A stretch of 64,000 nt of DNA from Duganella aceris (lineage in GTDB: Bacteria > Pseudomonadota > Gammaproteobacteria > Burkholderiales > Burkholderiaceae_D): NCBI RefSeq assembly GCF_011090165.1, contig NZ_JAADJT010000001.1, forward strand, positions 806,001 through 870,000, written 5' to 3'. Below are positions 21,376-30,264 of this stretch, piece after piece (the stretch's first letter is position 1; each line of letters starts with the position of its first letter). The position numbers and the translations under genes are program-made. The notes under the pieces are model-generated. The model saw only the letters and a list, made by a program, of their open reading frames with translations, made no database searches and was not told the origin of the DNA.

Positions 21376-22119
21376 ATGAACAAGGTACTCAAAGGTAAAG
21401 TGGCGCTGGTCACCGGCGGTTCACGCGGCATCGGCGCCGCATCGGCGATGGCGCTGGCGGCGCAGGGCGCCGACGTGGCGATCAGCTACACCGCCAACGG
21501 CGACAAGGCGGCGCTGGTGGTCGCGGCGCTGCAGGCGCAGGGCGTCAGGGCGGCCGCCTTCCAGTCCGACCAGGGCCAGCAGCAGCAAGCCACGCAACTG
21601 GTGGCCGAGGTGGTGCAAGCCTTCGGCCGGCTCGACATCCTGGTGGCCAACGCCGGCGCCTTCGAAGCCGGCGACAGCATTCAGGGCGACGCCGCCGCCT
21701 TCAACCGCATGCGCGCCGTCAACGTCGACGGCGTGATCGCCACCATCCGCGCCGCCGGCCAGGTAATCGGCGACAACGGCCGCATCATCGCCATGGCCTC
21801 GGCCGCCGCGACCCGCGTCGGCGTGCCCGGCCTGGCCGACTATGCCGCCAGCAAGGCCGCGCTGGTCGGCTATGTCAAGGGCGTATCGCGCGATCTCGGG
21901 CCGAAGGGCATCACCGTCAACGCGCTCGGCATCGGCCCGATCGAGACCGACATGAATCCGAACGTGGGCGACTTCGCCAGCTTCCTGACCTCGACCACGG
22001 CGCTGGGCCGCTACGGGCGTCCGGAAGAGATCGGCGCGGTGGTGGCCTTCCTGGCGTCGCCGGAGGCCAGCTTCATCACCGGCTGCGTGGTGCCGGTCGA
22101 CGGCGGCGTGACGGCGTGA
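21376..22119 (+). CDS. Short-chain dehydrogenase/reductase (FabG-like)
   Basis: Classical SDR of 247 residues with T-G-G-S-R-G-I-G cofactor motif (about residues 14-21), N-A-G, catalytic S in A-M-A-S and Y-A-A-S-K, and a C-terminal V-P-V-D-G-G. Preceded by TCGGGAG. The stop overlaps the GTG start of the next gene (GTGA), and that gene overlaps the flavodoxin-like gene, so the three form one tight operon. It is divergent from the minus-strand SDR operon and possibly under its LysR regulator. Confidence 0.88.
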   Translation: MNKVLKGKVALVTGGSRGIGAASAMALAAQGADVAISYTANGDKAALVVAALQAQGVRAAAFQSDQGQQQQATQLVAEVVQAFGRLDILVANAGAFEAGDSIQGDAAAFNRMRAVNVDGVIATIRAAGQVIGDNGRIIAMASAAATRVGVPGLADYAASKAALVGYVKGVSRDLGPKGITVNALGIGPIETDMNPNVGDFASFLTSTTALGRYGRPEEIGAVVAFLASPEASFITGCVVPVDGGVTA

Positions 22120-22463
22120 GCACGCCGCAGGCCGGCGATCCGGCCTTCTTCGCCGAACTGGCGCCGGACGCCGTGCTGCACGCTTCGATCCTGGCCACTC
22201 CGGTGGCCGGCGCCGAGGCGGTGCGCGGCGCGATCCGCCGCATCGCCGGCTTCTACAGTGGCATGACGGTGGACTTTCACGGCGCCGCCGGTGCGCGCCA
22301 GCTGCTGCAATACCACGCCGGCCTCGGCGACGACTCCGTGGTGATCCACGCCATGGTGGTCATGACCCGCGACGCCGCCAACGCGATCACCGCCGTCGAA
22401 ATCGGCTACTACCCGCTGGCCGCCGCACGGCTGCTGGCCAACCTCTACCAGGAACCAAGATGA
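22116..22463 (+). CDS. NTF2/SnoaL-like protein
   Basis: A 115-residue protein starting at GTG 22116 inside the SDR stop. Composition and pattern (F-F-A-E-L-A-P-D-A-V-L-H, G-A-E-A-V-R-G-A-I-R-R, F-Y-S-G-M-T-V) fit the SnoaL-like cone-shaped fold used by small isomerases, cyclases and binding proteins. No catalytic assignment is possible. Overlapping starts on both sides indicate translational coupling with the SDR and flavodoxin-like genes. Confidence 0.65.
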   Translation: MSTPQAGDPAFFAELAPDAVLHASILATPVAGAEAVRGAIRRIAGFYSGMTVDFHGAAGARQLLQYHAGLGDDSVVIHAMVVMTRDAANAITAVEIGYYPLAAARLLANLYQEPR

Positions 22464-23071
22464 AGCAAGCAATCACCGTCGCGGTGGTCTACCACAGCGG
22501 CTACGGACACACCGAAAAACAAGCGCAGGCCGTGGCCAAAGGCGCCGCCGCCGTCGAGGGCAGCGAAGTGCTGCTGGTGAAGGTCGACCAGGTCGAACAA
22601 TACTGGGACCGGCTGCAACAATGCGACGCGCTGATCTTCGGCGCACCGACCTATATGGGCAGCGCCTCGGCGCAATTCAAAGGCTTCATGGACGCCACCT
22701 CCAAGGTCGTCTTCAACGCCTTCCAGAACGGCGGCGCCGGCTGGGGCGACAAGGTTGCGGCCGGCTTCACCAACTCCGCCTCGCGCTCGGGCGACAAACT
22801 GGCCACCCTGCAGCAATTGGCGATCTTCGCCGCGCAGCACGGCATGCATTGGGTCAACCTCGGCCTGGCGCCGGGACACAACGCCAGCACCACCAGCGAG
22901 GACACGCTGAACCGCCACGGCTTCTTCCTCGGCGCCGGCGCGCAGTCGGACGCCGACACCGGTCCCGACCTCGGCCCGAGCCAGGCCGACCTGCTGACCG
23001 CCGAACACCTGGGCAAACGCGTGGCGGGCGTGGCGCGGCAATTGGCCGCCGGCCGGAAAATACTTGCCTAA
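22460..23071 (+). CDS. Flavodoxin-like NAD(P)H:quinone oxidoreductase (WrbA-type)
   Basis: FMN-binding flavodoxin-fold protein of 203 residues. The phosphate-binding loop is Y-H-S-G-Y-G-H-T (about residues 11-18), followed by G-A-P-T-Y-M-G-S and an aromatic F-T-N-S-A-S-R-S-G-D loop, the pattern of WrbA-like NADPH-dependent reductases. Starts within the preceding stop (ATGA). It probably detoxifies quinones or partners the SDR enzyme; substrate unknown. Confidence 0.82.
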   Translation: MKQAITVAVVYHSGYGHTEKQAQAVAKGAAAVEGSEVLLVKVDQVEQYWDRLQQCDALIFGAPTYMGSASAQFKGFMDATSKVVFNAFQNGGAGWGDKVAAGFTNSASRSGDKLATLQQLAIFAAQHGMHWVNLGLAPGHNASTTSEDTLNRHGFFLGAGAQSDADTGPDLGPSQADLLTAEHLGKRVAGVARQLAAGRKILA

Positions 23072-23216
23072 AAACACGCAAGCATGACATGATGAAGACC
23101 AAAGTTTGCCTTCATCGTTGCGTATTTCCGTCCGGCGCCAGCCACCTTTCATGACGCTAGTCGCGAGTTTCGCGCCCCGGCAAGAAAAGAAAATTTCCAC
23201 GTCATTGCATGTTGTT

Positions 23217-23238
23217 CATGCGCGCCATCGCGCGCATG
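23217..23238 (+). other. GC-rich hairpin in the leader of the chemoreceptor gene
   Basis: Arms CATGCGCGC and GCGCGCATG with a four-base loop end 28 bp before the chemoreceptor ATG. No U-run follows, so it is not a normal terminator; it may affect mRNA stability or be a repeat. Confidence 0.5.
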
Positions 23239-23266
23239 CCGGACACGTCATACCTTAGGAGAAATT

Positions 23267-25177
23267 ATGTTTTCGAAGATGAAAGTGGCGACCCGCCTGG
23301 CATTGGGTTTCGGCGCGGTGGTGATCCTGCTGTTGCTGCTGTCCGTGATCAGCCTGACGCGCATGGCGGAGATGGACAACGGCGTCGATCTGATCCTGGA
23401 AGACCGTTATCCCAAGGTGGTGCTGGCCAACGAGGCGATGACGCGCACCATCGACAACGGCCGCCAGCTGCGCAGCATGCTGTTGTACACCAGCGACGAG
23501 GAGCGCGACAAATACAAGGCGGTGGCGGAAACCAACCGCGCCCGCGTGGCCGAGGCGCTGGCCAAGCTCGACAAGATGATCAGCAGCGACAAGGGCCGCC
23601 AGCTGTTCCGCGACATCACCGACAAGAGCACCGCGCTGAACGCCGCCTACAACGAGCTGTACGGCTTGATCAAGAGCGATCCGAAAAAAGCGCTCGACTA
23701 CATGAAGGAGCAGTTCGTCACGGTCAACAACGGCTACTTGGCCTCGCTGGAGGCGCTGGTCAAGTTCCAGACCGAACTGATGGAACAGGGCCGCATCGCC
23801 GCATCGGACACCTACGAAAGCACACGCCGGCTGGTGTTCCTGCTGTCGGGTGCGGCGATCCTGATCGCGATCGCGGTGGCGTGGCTGATCACGGCCAGCC
23901 TGGTCAAAAGCCTCGGCGGCGAGCCGGGCTACGCGGCCGAGCTGATGACGCGCATCTCCAACGGCGACCTCAGCGGAGAAGTGAAGACCCGGCCCGGCGA
24001 CCAGGGCAGCATGCTGTTGGCGGTCAAGGACATGGTGGGCAAGCTGCAACAGGTGATCGACGGCCAGCGCACGGTGGTGGCGGCGGCCAACCGCGGCAAT
24101 TTCGACGCCCGCGTCGACCTCAACGGCCTGCAGGGCTTCCAGCGTGAAATGGGCGAAGGCTTGAACCAGCTGGCGGTCACCACCGGCTCCAGCATCGGCG
24201 ACGTGGTGCGGGTGATGGGCGCGATGTCGGAAGGCGACCTGACGCAGAGCATCGACAAGCCGTACGAAGGCGCGTTCGGCGAGCTGAAGGATTACGCCAA
24301 CAACACCATGGCCAAGCTGGCCGAGGTGGTGGCCGAAGTCAACGCCAACGCCGAAAGCCTGGCCGCCGCGTCGGAGCAGGTCAGCGCCACCTCGCAATCG
24401 CTGGCGCAGGCGTCCAGCGAACAGGCGGCGGGGGTCGAGGAGACTTCGGCCTCGGTGGAGCAGATGACGGCCTCGGTGGCGCAGAACACCGACAACGCCA
24501 AGGTCACCGACGCCATGGCCAGCCGCGCCGCGCGCGAAGCCAGCGAGGGCGGCGACGCGGTGCGCTCGACGGTGTCGGCGATGAAGCAGATCGCCGCCAA
24601 GGTGCTGATCATCGACGACATCGCCTACCAGACCAATCTGCTGGCGCTGAACGCGGCGATCGAAGCGGCGCGCGCGGGCGAGCACGGCAAGGGCTTCGCG
24701 GTGGTCGCGGCCGAGGTGCGCAAGCTGGCCGAGCGCAGCCAGATCGCGGCGCAGGAAATCGGCGAGGTCGCCACCAGCAGCGTCCACCTGGCCGAGCAGG
24801 CCGGCAAGATGCTGGGCGAGATGGTGCCGAACATCAAGAAGACCTCGGACCTGGTGCAGGAAATCACCGCCGCGTCGGAGGAGCAATCGGCCGGCCTGGC
24901 GCAGATCAACGCCGCCATCGCGCAGCTGAGCCAGACCACGCAGCAGAACGCGGCCGGCTCGGAGGAGCTGGCGTCGACCGCCGAGCAGATGAGCAGCCAG
25001 GCCGAGGAATTGCAGCAGACCATGGGCTTCTTCCAGCTCAGCGGCGGCGTCGGCGGCCGCCGCGCGGCGCGCCCGCCGGCCGCCAATCACGGCCGCGCGC
25101 CGATGCGGCCGATGCCGGTGCGGCAGGTCGCGCTGTCCGGCGTGGCGCCGGACGAATCGAAGTTCGTGCGCTATTGA
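23267..25177 (+). CDS. Methyl-accepting chemotaxis protein
   Basis: A 636-residue transmembrane chemoreceptor. Helix 1 (about residues 10-30), a four-helix-bundle periplasmic sensor (about 31-188), helix 2 (about 190-212), then two successive HAMP-like segments (each with a G-x-L/F-x-x-x-V/I pattern, about 213-350) and the cytoplasmic signalling hairpin with the conserved tip [21 protein letters not shown]. No C-terminal CheR-tether pentapeptide is present. AGGAGA lies 8 bp before the ATG. No che genes adjoin it, so it is an orphan receptor locus. Confidence 0.92.
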   Translation: MFSKMKVATRLALGFGAVVILLLLLSVISLTRMAEMDNGVDLILEDRYPKVVLANEAMTRTIDNGRQLRSMLLYTSDEERDKYKAVAETNRARVAEALAKLDKMISSDKGRQLFRDITDKSTALNAAYNELYGLIKSDPKKALDYMKEQFVTVNNGYLASLEALVKFQTELMEQGRIAASDTYESTRRLVFLLSGAAILIAIAVAWLITASLVKSLGGEPGYAAELMTRISNGDLSGEVKTRPGDQGSMLLAVKDMVGKLQQVIDGQRTVVAAANRGNFDARVDLNGLQGFQREMGEGLNQLAVTTGSSIGDVVRVMGAMSEGDLTQSIDKPYEGAFGELKDYANNTMAKLAEVVAEVNANAESLAAASEQVSATSQSLAQASSEQAAGVEETSASVEQMTASVAQNTDNAKVTDAMASRAAREASEGGDAVRSTVSAMKQIAAKVLIIDDIAYQTNLLALNAAIEAARAGEHGKGFAVVAAEVRKLAERSQIAAQEIGEVATSSVHLAEQAGKMLGEMVPNIKKTSDLVQEITAASEEQSAGLAQINAAIAQLSQTTQQNAAGSEELASTAEQMSSQAEELQQTMGFFQLSGGVGGRRAARPPAANHGRAPMRPMPVRQVALSGVAPDESKFVRY

Positions 25178-25222
25178 CCGCCCGGCTATCCCCCAAACTG
25201 GAACTTATCTTCCACCGCTGAT

Positions 25223-25253
25223 CTCCTTATGATCGTTTTTTTATCATAAGGAG
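25223..25253 (+). promoter_or_regulatory. Hairpin that would bury the ribosome binding site
   Basis: CTCCTTATGAT (25223-25233) is perfectly complementary to ATCATAAGGAG (25243-25253), with a T-rich nine-base loop. The right arm contains the whole AAGGAG Shine-Dalgarno of the gene at 25259. The stem is mostly A-U pairs, so it could open with heat or with a bound factor, as in RNA thermometers; function is inference. Confidence 0.6.
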
Positions 25254-25258
25254 TAGCA

Positions 25259-26314
25259 ATGTCGTCCACCATTTCCGACCTCCGCCCACTGGCGACAGTG
25301 AGCGGACGTCGTCCCCTGTGGTTCGCGGCGCCGGCCGCGGCGCTGATTTATCCCTTTCCACTGATGGCGTTCCACGCGGCGACCGGCATGATCGCCACCG
25401 GCGCCGTGACGGGCTGGCTGATCGCGGCGTTGTCGCTGGCGCTGGCGATCGCCTTGCCGGTGGTCGCGCTGCTGGCGGCGATGCGCCTGTCGCTGGTCTA
25501 CCGCCCGACGGCGGCGGAACTGCTGGCGCGTCGGGTCGCCTTGCTGGCGGTGGCGGCGCCGCCGCTGTTTACGTTCATCGGCGTCATCTTCCTGCTGTTG
25601 GGCGCACCGCAACTGGATGTCTGGTTCGTCAGCGCGATGTGGCTGCTGCTGGCGGTGGCGATCCGCTACGCCGACAATCGCGCGCCGGCCGCCATGTCGG
25701 CCCCGAATCCGCATGGAAAAATGCGCGTGGCGCACGGCGCGGCGGCGGTGCTGGTGCTGGTCTATATCGCCTTCCACTTCAGCAACCATCTGTTCGGCCT
25801 GATCGGCGACGAAGCCCATACGGCGGTGATGAAGCTCTTCCGCGTGGTGTACCGCGCCGCATGGGTCGAACCGATACTGCTGGCCGGGTTCGCGTTCCTG
25901 ATCGTCTCCGGCGCGCAGATGGCCTGGCGCCTGACCGAGCGCGGCACCGACCGTTATCGCACTTTCCAGATCGCCGCCGGCATTTATCTGATCTTCGCCG
26001 TGATCAGCCATCTGAACGCGGTGCTGTATCTGGCGCGCGTGCACCTGGGCATCGACACCGACTGGGCCTTCGCCACCGGCGCGCCGGTCGGCATGATCAA
26101 GGATGCCTGGAGCATCCGCCTGGTACCGTACTACCTGCTGGGGGCGTTCTTCGTGGTCGCCCACACCTTTTCCGGCCTGCGCGTGGTGATGCTGGCGCAC
26201 GGCGCACGCAAGCCGCTGGCCGACACGGTCATGCTGTGCGGCGCGGCGTTCGCGGCGCTGCTGTCGACCGTCATCATCCTGGCCATGTGCGGCCTGCGCC
26301 TGCATTTCGTCTAA
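25259..26314 (+). CDS. Unknown polytopic membrane protein, possibly b-type cytochrome-like
   Basis: I do not recognise a named family. The 351-residue protein has about eight hydrophobic helices. Several histidines sit in or at the ends of helices (H-G-A-A-A-V-L and F-H-F-S-N-H-L-F near residues 160-180, S-H-L-N-A-V-L-Y near 258, V-V-A-H-T-F-S-G near 300), an arrangement reminiscent of heme-b membrane anchors such as succinate dehydrogenase subunit C, but no motif proves heme binding. It stands alone between the chemoreceptor and the old yellow enzyme gene and has a potentially self-masking ribosome site. Confidence 0.6.
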   Translation: MSSTISDLRPLATVSGRRPLWFAAPAAALIYPFPLMAFHAATGMIATGAVTGWLIAALSLALAIALPVVALLAAMRLSLVYRPTAAELLARRVALLAVAAPPLFTFIGVIFLLLGAPQLDVWFVSAMWLLLAVAIRYADNRAPAAMSAPNPHGKMRVAHGAAAVLVLVYIAFHFSNHLFGLIGDEAHTAVMKLFRVVYRAAWVEPILLAGFAFLIVSGAQMAWRLTERGTDRYRTFQIAAGIYLIFAVISHLNAVLYLARVHLGIDTDWAFATGAPVGMIKDAWSIRLVPYYLLGAFFVVAHTFSGLRVVMLAHGARKPLADTVMLCGAAFAALLSTVIILAMCGLRLHFV

Positions 26315-26431
26315 GCGCGGCGGCGCAGAAATATACTAAGTGCCAGATTGTGCGGCCGCGCCGGCCTGACCACAATGGATCATCGCCAGGCCCGCTGACG
26401 GATGCGGGCGGCATTCCATTCGAGGCGGGCC

Positions 26432-27565
26432 ATGACCGACGCGGTAGCAGATCCCTTGTTCCAACCCTTGCGTGCCGGCGCGCTGCGGCTGCGCAGCCGA
26501 GTCGTGATGCCGCCGCTGACGCGCATGCGCGCCGGCGACGGCGGCGTGCCCGCTGCGCTAAGCGCCGTGTACTACGCGCAGCGCGCCTCGGCCGGGCTGA
26601 TCGTCACCGAAGCGACCCACATCAGCGCAGGCGCGCGCGGCCTGCCGTCGGTGCCCGGCATCTACACGCCGCGACAGATCGACGGCTGGCGTCACATCAG
26701 CGACGCGGTGCACGCCGCCGGCGGCGTCATCGTGCAGCAGCTATTCCATGTCGGTCGCCTGTCGCATCCGTCGCACCGCGATGGCGCGGCGCCGCTCGGC
26801 CCCTCTGCCATCACCGCGCCGGGACAAGGCTACGCGGCCGACGCCACGTTGCGCGATTTCGTCGCGCCGCACGCGCTGGCGCTCGATGAGATCCCCGCCA
26901 TCGTCGCCGAGTTCCGCCAGGCCGCGCTCAACGCGCGCGCCGCCGGCATGGACGGCATCGAACTGCATGCGGCCAACGGCTATCTGCTGGAACAATTCCT
27001 GGTCGACGGCAGCAACCAGCGCGCAGACCATTACGGCGGCGCGATCCACAACCGCGCCCGGCTGCTGCTGGAGGTGCTGGACGCGGTCTGCGCCGCCATC
27101 GGCGCCGACCGCGTCGGCGTGCGGCTGTCGCCGTTCGGCAGAGCGGGGGGCAGCCACGACAGCGATCCGGCCGCGCTGTACGCCCACGTCATCGCCTCGA
27201 TCAGCCGCCGCCGCAACGCCTACCTGCATCTGATCGAAGCGCGCGCCTCGGGCGTCGGCCGCAGCGACCAGTTGCCGGAGACCGCGATCGGGGTGGCGCC
27301 GCTATTCCGCCCGTTGTACGACGGCGTGCTGATCTCGTCCGGCGGCTACAGCCACGCATCGGCCGAGGCCGCACTGCTGGCAGGCCACGCCGACGCGATC
27401 GGCTTCGGCCGCATGTTCATCGCCAATCCCGACCTCCCGGCGCGGCTGCTGCGCGGCGCGCCGTTGCAGCCCTATCAGCGCGCCACTTTCTACGGCGGCG
27501 GCGCCGAAGGCTATACCGACTACCCCGCGCTGTACCCACCCCCACCTGAAAGAGAGAAGCCATGA
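26432..27565 (+). CDS. Old yellow enzyme family NADH:flavin oxidoreductase (NemA-like)
   Basis: FMN-dependent ene-reductase, TIM barrel, 377 residues. Visible: P-P-L-T-R-M-R (FMN contact), Q-L-F-H-V-G-R near residue 100, the substrate-anion pair region E-L-H-A-A-N-G-Y-L-L-E-Q-F, and the phosphate-binding G-F-G-R-M-F-I-A-N-P-D near the C-terminus. Start set at ATG 26432; an in-frame ATG at 26402 adds ten atypical residues. The stop overlaps the ATG of the OsmC-family gene, so the two are co-translated; both reduce electrophilic or peroxide stress in known families. Confidence 0.9.
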   Translation: MTDAVADPLFQPLRAGALRLRSRVVMPPLTRMRAGDGGVPAALSAVYYAQRASAGLIVTEATHISAGARGLPSVPGIYTPRQIDGWRHISDAVHAAGGVIVQQLFHVGRLSHPSHRDGAAPLGPSAITAPGQGYAADATLRDFVAPHALALDEIPAIVAEFRQAALNARAAGMDGIELHAANGYLLEQFLVDGSNQRADHYGGAIHNRARLLLEVLDAVCAAIGADRVGVRLSPFGRAGGSHDSDPAALYAHVIASISRRRNAYLHLIEARASGVGRSDQLPETAIGVAPLFRPLYDGVLISSGGYSHASAEAALLAGHADAIGFGRMFIANPDLPARLLRGAPLQPYQRATFYGGGAEGYTDYPALYPPPPEREKP

Positions 27566-27996
27566 AAATCACACGACGCGCAAATGTCAGCTGGAGCGGC
27601 GGCATGAAGACCGGCGACGGCGCCATCAGCACCCAGAGCGGGGCGCTGGACCGGCATCCCTACGGCTACGGCAGCCGTTTCGAACAGCTCAGCGGCACCA
27701 ACCCGGAAGAGCTGCTGGCCGCCTCGCACGCCGGCTGTTTCACCATGTTCCTGGCCTATGTGCTGGAGCTGGAACAGTTGACACCCGACCTGCTGGAAAC
27801 CAAGGCCGCGATCACCTTCGAAGTGAGCGACAGCGGCTTCGACATCACCACCAGCCACCTGACCCTGGTGGCGAAAATCCCAGGCATCGACCCGGCCCGC
27901 TTCAACCAGCTGGTGGCCCAGGCCGAGACCGGCTGCGCGATCTCCAAGGTGATGCGCGCCAAGATCAGCGTCGAAGCGACGCTGTTGCCGGCGTAA
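27562..27996 (+). CDS. OsmC/Ohr-family peroxiredoxin-like protein
   Basis: A 144-residue thiol peroxidase fold protein. The two redox cysteines are in H-A-G-C-F-T-M (C59) and A-E-T-G-C-A-I-S, as in OsmC. N-terminal tryptophan-containing strand and G-T-N-P-E-E-L-L-A-A-S-H-A-G-C are typical of OsmC rather than Ohr. Overlaps the OYE stop (ATGA). Likely reduces organic hydroperoxides using lipoylated proteins. Confidence 0.88.
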   Translation: MKITRRANVSWSGGMKTGDGAISTQSGALDRHPYGYGSRFEQLSGTNPEELLAASHAGCFTMFLAYVLELEQLTPDLLETKAAITFEVSDSGFDITTSHLTLVAKIPGIDPARFNQLVAQAETGCAISKVMRAKISVEATLLPA

Positions 27997-28001
27997 GCGC
28001 G

Positions 28002-28457
28002 ATGACGCCCAACTCGGACCAAGCCGCCCGCGCCGCGCCGCCGCCGGGACCGGGCGACGCCTGGCGCGCGGTGCTGCGCAGCGCCACGGCGGCGGAATTC
28101 GCCGCCGCCTTCCGCGCCGACGTTTTCCTTGAGGCGACCGTGTTTAACGGCCGCGCCATCGGCCCGGACGCGTTGCGCGCCTTTTTCGGCGCCACGCGCG
28201 ACATGTACGACAGCATCGCCTTCACCGCCCAGCTGGACGACGGCTGGCAGACGCTGCTGACCTGGCAAGGCGGCGCGTTCGGCAACCGGCCGCTGCACGG
28301 CGCCACGCTGCTGCGCTACGACGCCCACGGACTGATCGCCGGCGTCACGCTGTTCCACGCGCCGCTGGACATGGCGCTGGCCTGTTCCGCCTACCTGCGC
28401 CGCCAGCTGGGCGACAGCCTCGGCAGGGAAGTCGATTGGCACACCACGCCGCTGTAA
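28002..28457 (+). CDS. NTF2/SnoaL-like protein
   Basis: A 151-residue cytosolic protein starting 5 bp after the osmC-like stop, so probably the third gene of the OYE-OsmC operon. The pattern (F-R-A-D-V-F-L-E-A-T-V-F-N-G, I-G-P-D-A-L-R-A-F-F, N-R-P-L-H-G-A-T-L-L-R-Y-D) fits a SnoaL-like fold. No active site can be assigned. Confidence 0.65.
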   Translation: MTPNSDQAARAAPPPGPGDAWRAVLRSATAAEFAAAFRADVFLEATVFNGRAIGPDALRAFFGATRDMYDSIAFTAQLDDGWQTLLTWQGGAFGNRPLHGATLLRYDAHGLIAGVTLFHAPLDMALACSAYLRRQLGDSLGREVDWHTTPL

Positions 28458-28560
28458 TAGCTATTCGCCCGGCAAATAAGTGTAATCCGTTGCAAGCTGC
28501 TAGTTGGCAAGCCTTGCCATCCTTACACTGAGGCGGTCAATAATGTCGCCAGGAGTCCGC

Positions 28561-29205
28561 ATGCAACAACCACCCCACGCCGACGGAGTGGTGTATGTCG
28601 TCCAGCAGGACAGCGCAGTCTGCGACATGCTGCGCAGGCTACTGGTGAAGGCCGGCCTGACCGTGTGCGCGCTCGACGACCACAGCCAGTTCCGTGGCGC
28701 GTGGATGCCGCAGCGGTCCGGCTGCCTGATCGTGCCGCCGCAGGATGGCGACGACGGCGTCGCGCTGCTGCTGCGCCAGCTGGCGCTGCGCCGCCACGCG
28801 CTGCCGGTGATCTACCTCGGCCCCTGCTCCGACGTGCAGACGGCGGTGCGGGCGATGAAGGCTGGGGCGCTGGACTTCCTGGTGATGCCGGCGCGGCCCG
28901 AGGAGATCGTCGCCGCCGTCGGCGAGGCGCTGGCCGAGGACCAGCAACGCCGCCTGCACGCGGCGGCGCAGACGCGGGTCGGCGAGCGCTACGCCACGCT
29001 GTCGCGGCGCGAACGCCAGGTGTTCAGCCTGGTCGTGACCGGCTTGATGAACAAGCACATGGCCGACCAGCTGTGCCTGAGCGAATCGTCGATCAAGATC
29101 CACCGCAGCAATGTGATGAAGAAGATGGGCGCGCGCACGCTGGTCGACCTGGTGCACATGAACCAGCTGATCGGCATGGGATCGCAAAAGCATACCAATG
29201 GATAG
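28561..29205 (+). CDS. FixJ-like LuxR-family regulator with degenerate receiver domain
   Basis: A 214-residue protein with an N-terminal receiver-like domain and a C-terminal LuxR helix-turn-helix (L-S-R-R-E-R-Q-V-F, then N-K-H-M-A-D-Q-L-x-L-S-E-S-S-I-K-I-H-R). Start at ATG 28561, preceded by CAGGAG. The receiver has lost the usual phosphoacceptor aspartate (aligned segment reads C-L-I-V-P-P-Q-D-G), the conserved lysine (L-V-M-P where F-L-x-K-P is expected), and most of the acidic pocket (V-V-Q-Q-D). It is therefore probably not phosphorylated and may respond to a ligand or partner. A haloperoxidase-like gene and a second such regulator follow. Confidence 0.85.
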   Translation: MQQPPHADGVVYVVQQDSAVCDMLRRLLVKAGLTVCALDDHSQFRGAWMPQRSGCLIVPPQDGDDGVALLLRQLALRRHALPVIYLGPCSDVQTAVRAMKAGALDFLVMPARPEEIVAAVGEALAEDQQRRLHAAAQTRVGERYATLSRRERQVFSLVVTGLMNKHMADQLCLSESSIKIHRSNVMKKMGARTLVDLVHMNQLIGMGSQKHTNG

Positions 29206-29295
29206 CTTGTTGCGCCTTCGGCACGGCGGCAGAATGGTCCGGCTGTCATCCATCCCACCAGCGCCAGCAAAGGCGCGCATTGAAAGGCTACGCCG

Positions 29296-30264
29296 ATGAA
29301 CAACGCCACCCGCACCGAATTGCCGAACTCCCGCCGCCAGGCATTGATCGGCGCCGCGCAAGCGACCGCGCTGGCCGGTGCCGCCGTGCTGGCCATGCCG
29401 CCGCAAGCGCAGGCCGCCGCACAGTCGCCGTCGCCCGCCGGCGGTTCCGCCAGCGCCAGGGACGGCACCCGCATCTTCTACCGCGACAGCGGCGGCAACG
29501 GCCAGCCGGTGGTGTTCTCGCACGGCTGGCCGCTGTCCGGCGCGGCGTGGGAGGCGCAGCTGCTGTTCCTCGGCCAGCAAGGCTACCGTGTGATCGCGGT
29601 CGACCGTCGCGGCCACGGCGAGTCCGGCACCACCTGGGACGGCAACGACATGGACCACTACGGCGACGACCTGGCCGCTGTAATCGATGCGCTGAACCTG
29701 AAGCGCGCGGTGCTGATCGGCCATTCCACCGGCGGCGGCGAGGTGGCGCGCTACATCGGCCGCCACGGCACCAGGCGGGTGGCCAAGGTGGTGCTGATCG
29801 CCGCCGTCACGCCTTACATGATCAAGGCCGACAACAATCCCACAGGCGCGCCGAAGGAAGTGTTCGACGGCCTGCGCGCCGGCGTCTCGGGCGTGCGCTC
29901 GCAGTTCTACCGCGACCTGGCAATGCCGTTCTTCGGCTTCAACCGCCCCGCCAACAAGCCGGTGCAGGGATTGATCGAAGACTTCTACCGCATGGGCATG
30001 CGCAGCGACATCAAGGCGTCGTTCGACTGCATCAAGGCCTTTTCCGAAACCGACATGCGCGCCGACCTGGCCAAGATCGACGTGCCGACGCTGCTGTTGC
30101 ACGGCGACGACGACCAGATCGTACCGATCGGGATTTCGTCCCAGCTCGCGGTCAAGCTGATCAAGGGCGCCACCTTGAAGGTGCATCCCGGCGCGCCGCA
30201 CGGCATGGCGATGACCATGCCGGCCACCATCAACGCCGACCTGCTGGCGTTCCTGCGCGCCTGA
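29296..30264 (+). CDS. Alpha/beta hydrolase, non-heme haloperoxidase-like, exported
   Basis: A 322-residue hydrolase with an N-terminal twin-Arg-containing signal (S-R-R-Q-A-L-I-G then a hydrophobic stretch to Q-A-Q-A, about residues 12-41), suggesting Tat export. Catalytic serine is S144 in G-H-S-T-G-G; the acid is in H-G-D-D-D-Q-I-V-P and the histidine in G-A-P-H-G-M. This is the cofactor-free chloroperoxidase/esterase family ([15 protein letters not shown]-x-S). Its last base is the first base of the next gene's ATG. Confidence 0.87.
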   Translation: MNNATRTELPNSRRQALIGAAQATALAGAAVLAMPPQAQAAAQSPSPAGGSASARDGTRIFYRDSGGNGQPVVFSHGWPLSGAAWEAQLLFLGQQGYRVIAVDRRGHGESGTTWDGNDMDHYGDDLAAVIDALNLKRAVLIGHSTGGGEVARYIGRHGTRRVAKVVLIAAVTPYMIKADNNPTGAPKEVFDGLRAGVSGVRSQFYRDLAMPFFGFNRPANKPVQGLIEDFYRMGMRSDIKASFDCIKAFSETDMRADLAKIDVPTLLLHGDDDQIVPIGISSQLAVKLIKGATLKVHPGAPHGMAMTMPATINADLLAFLRA

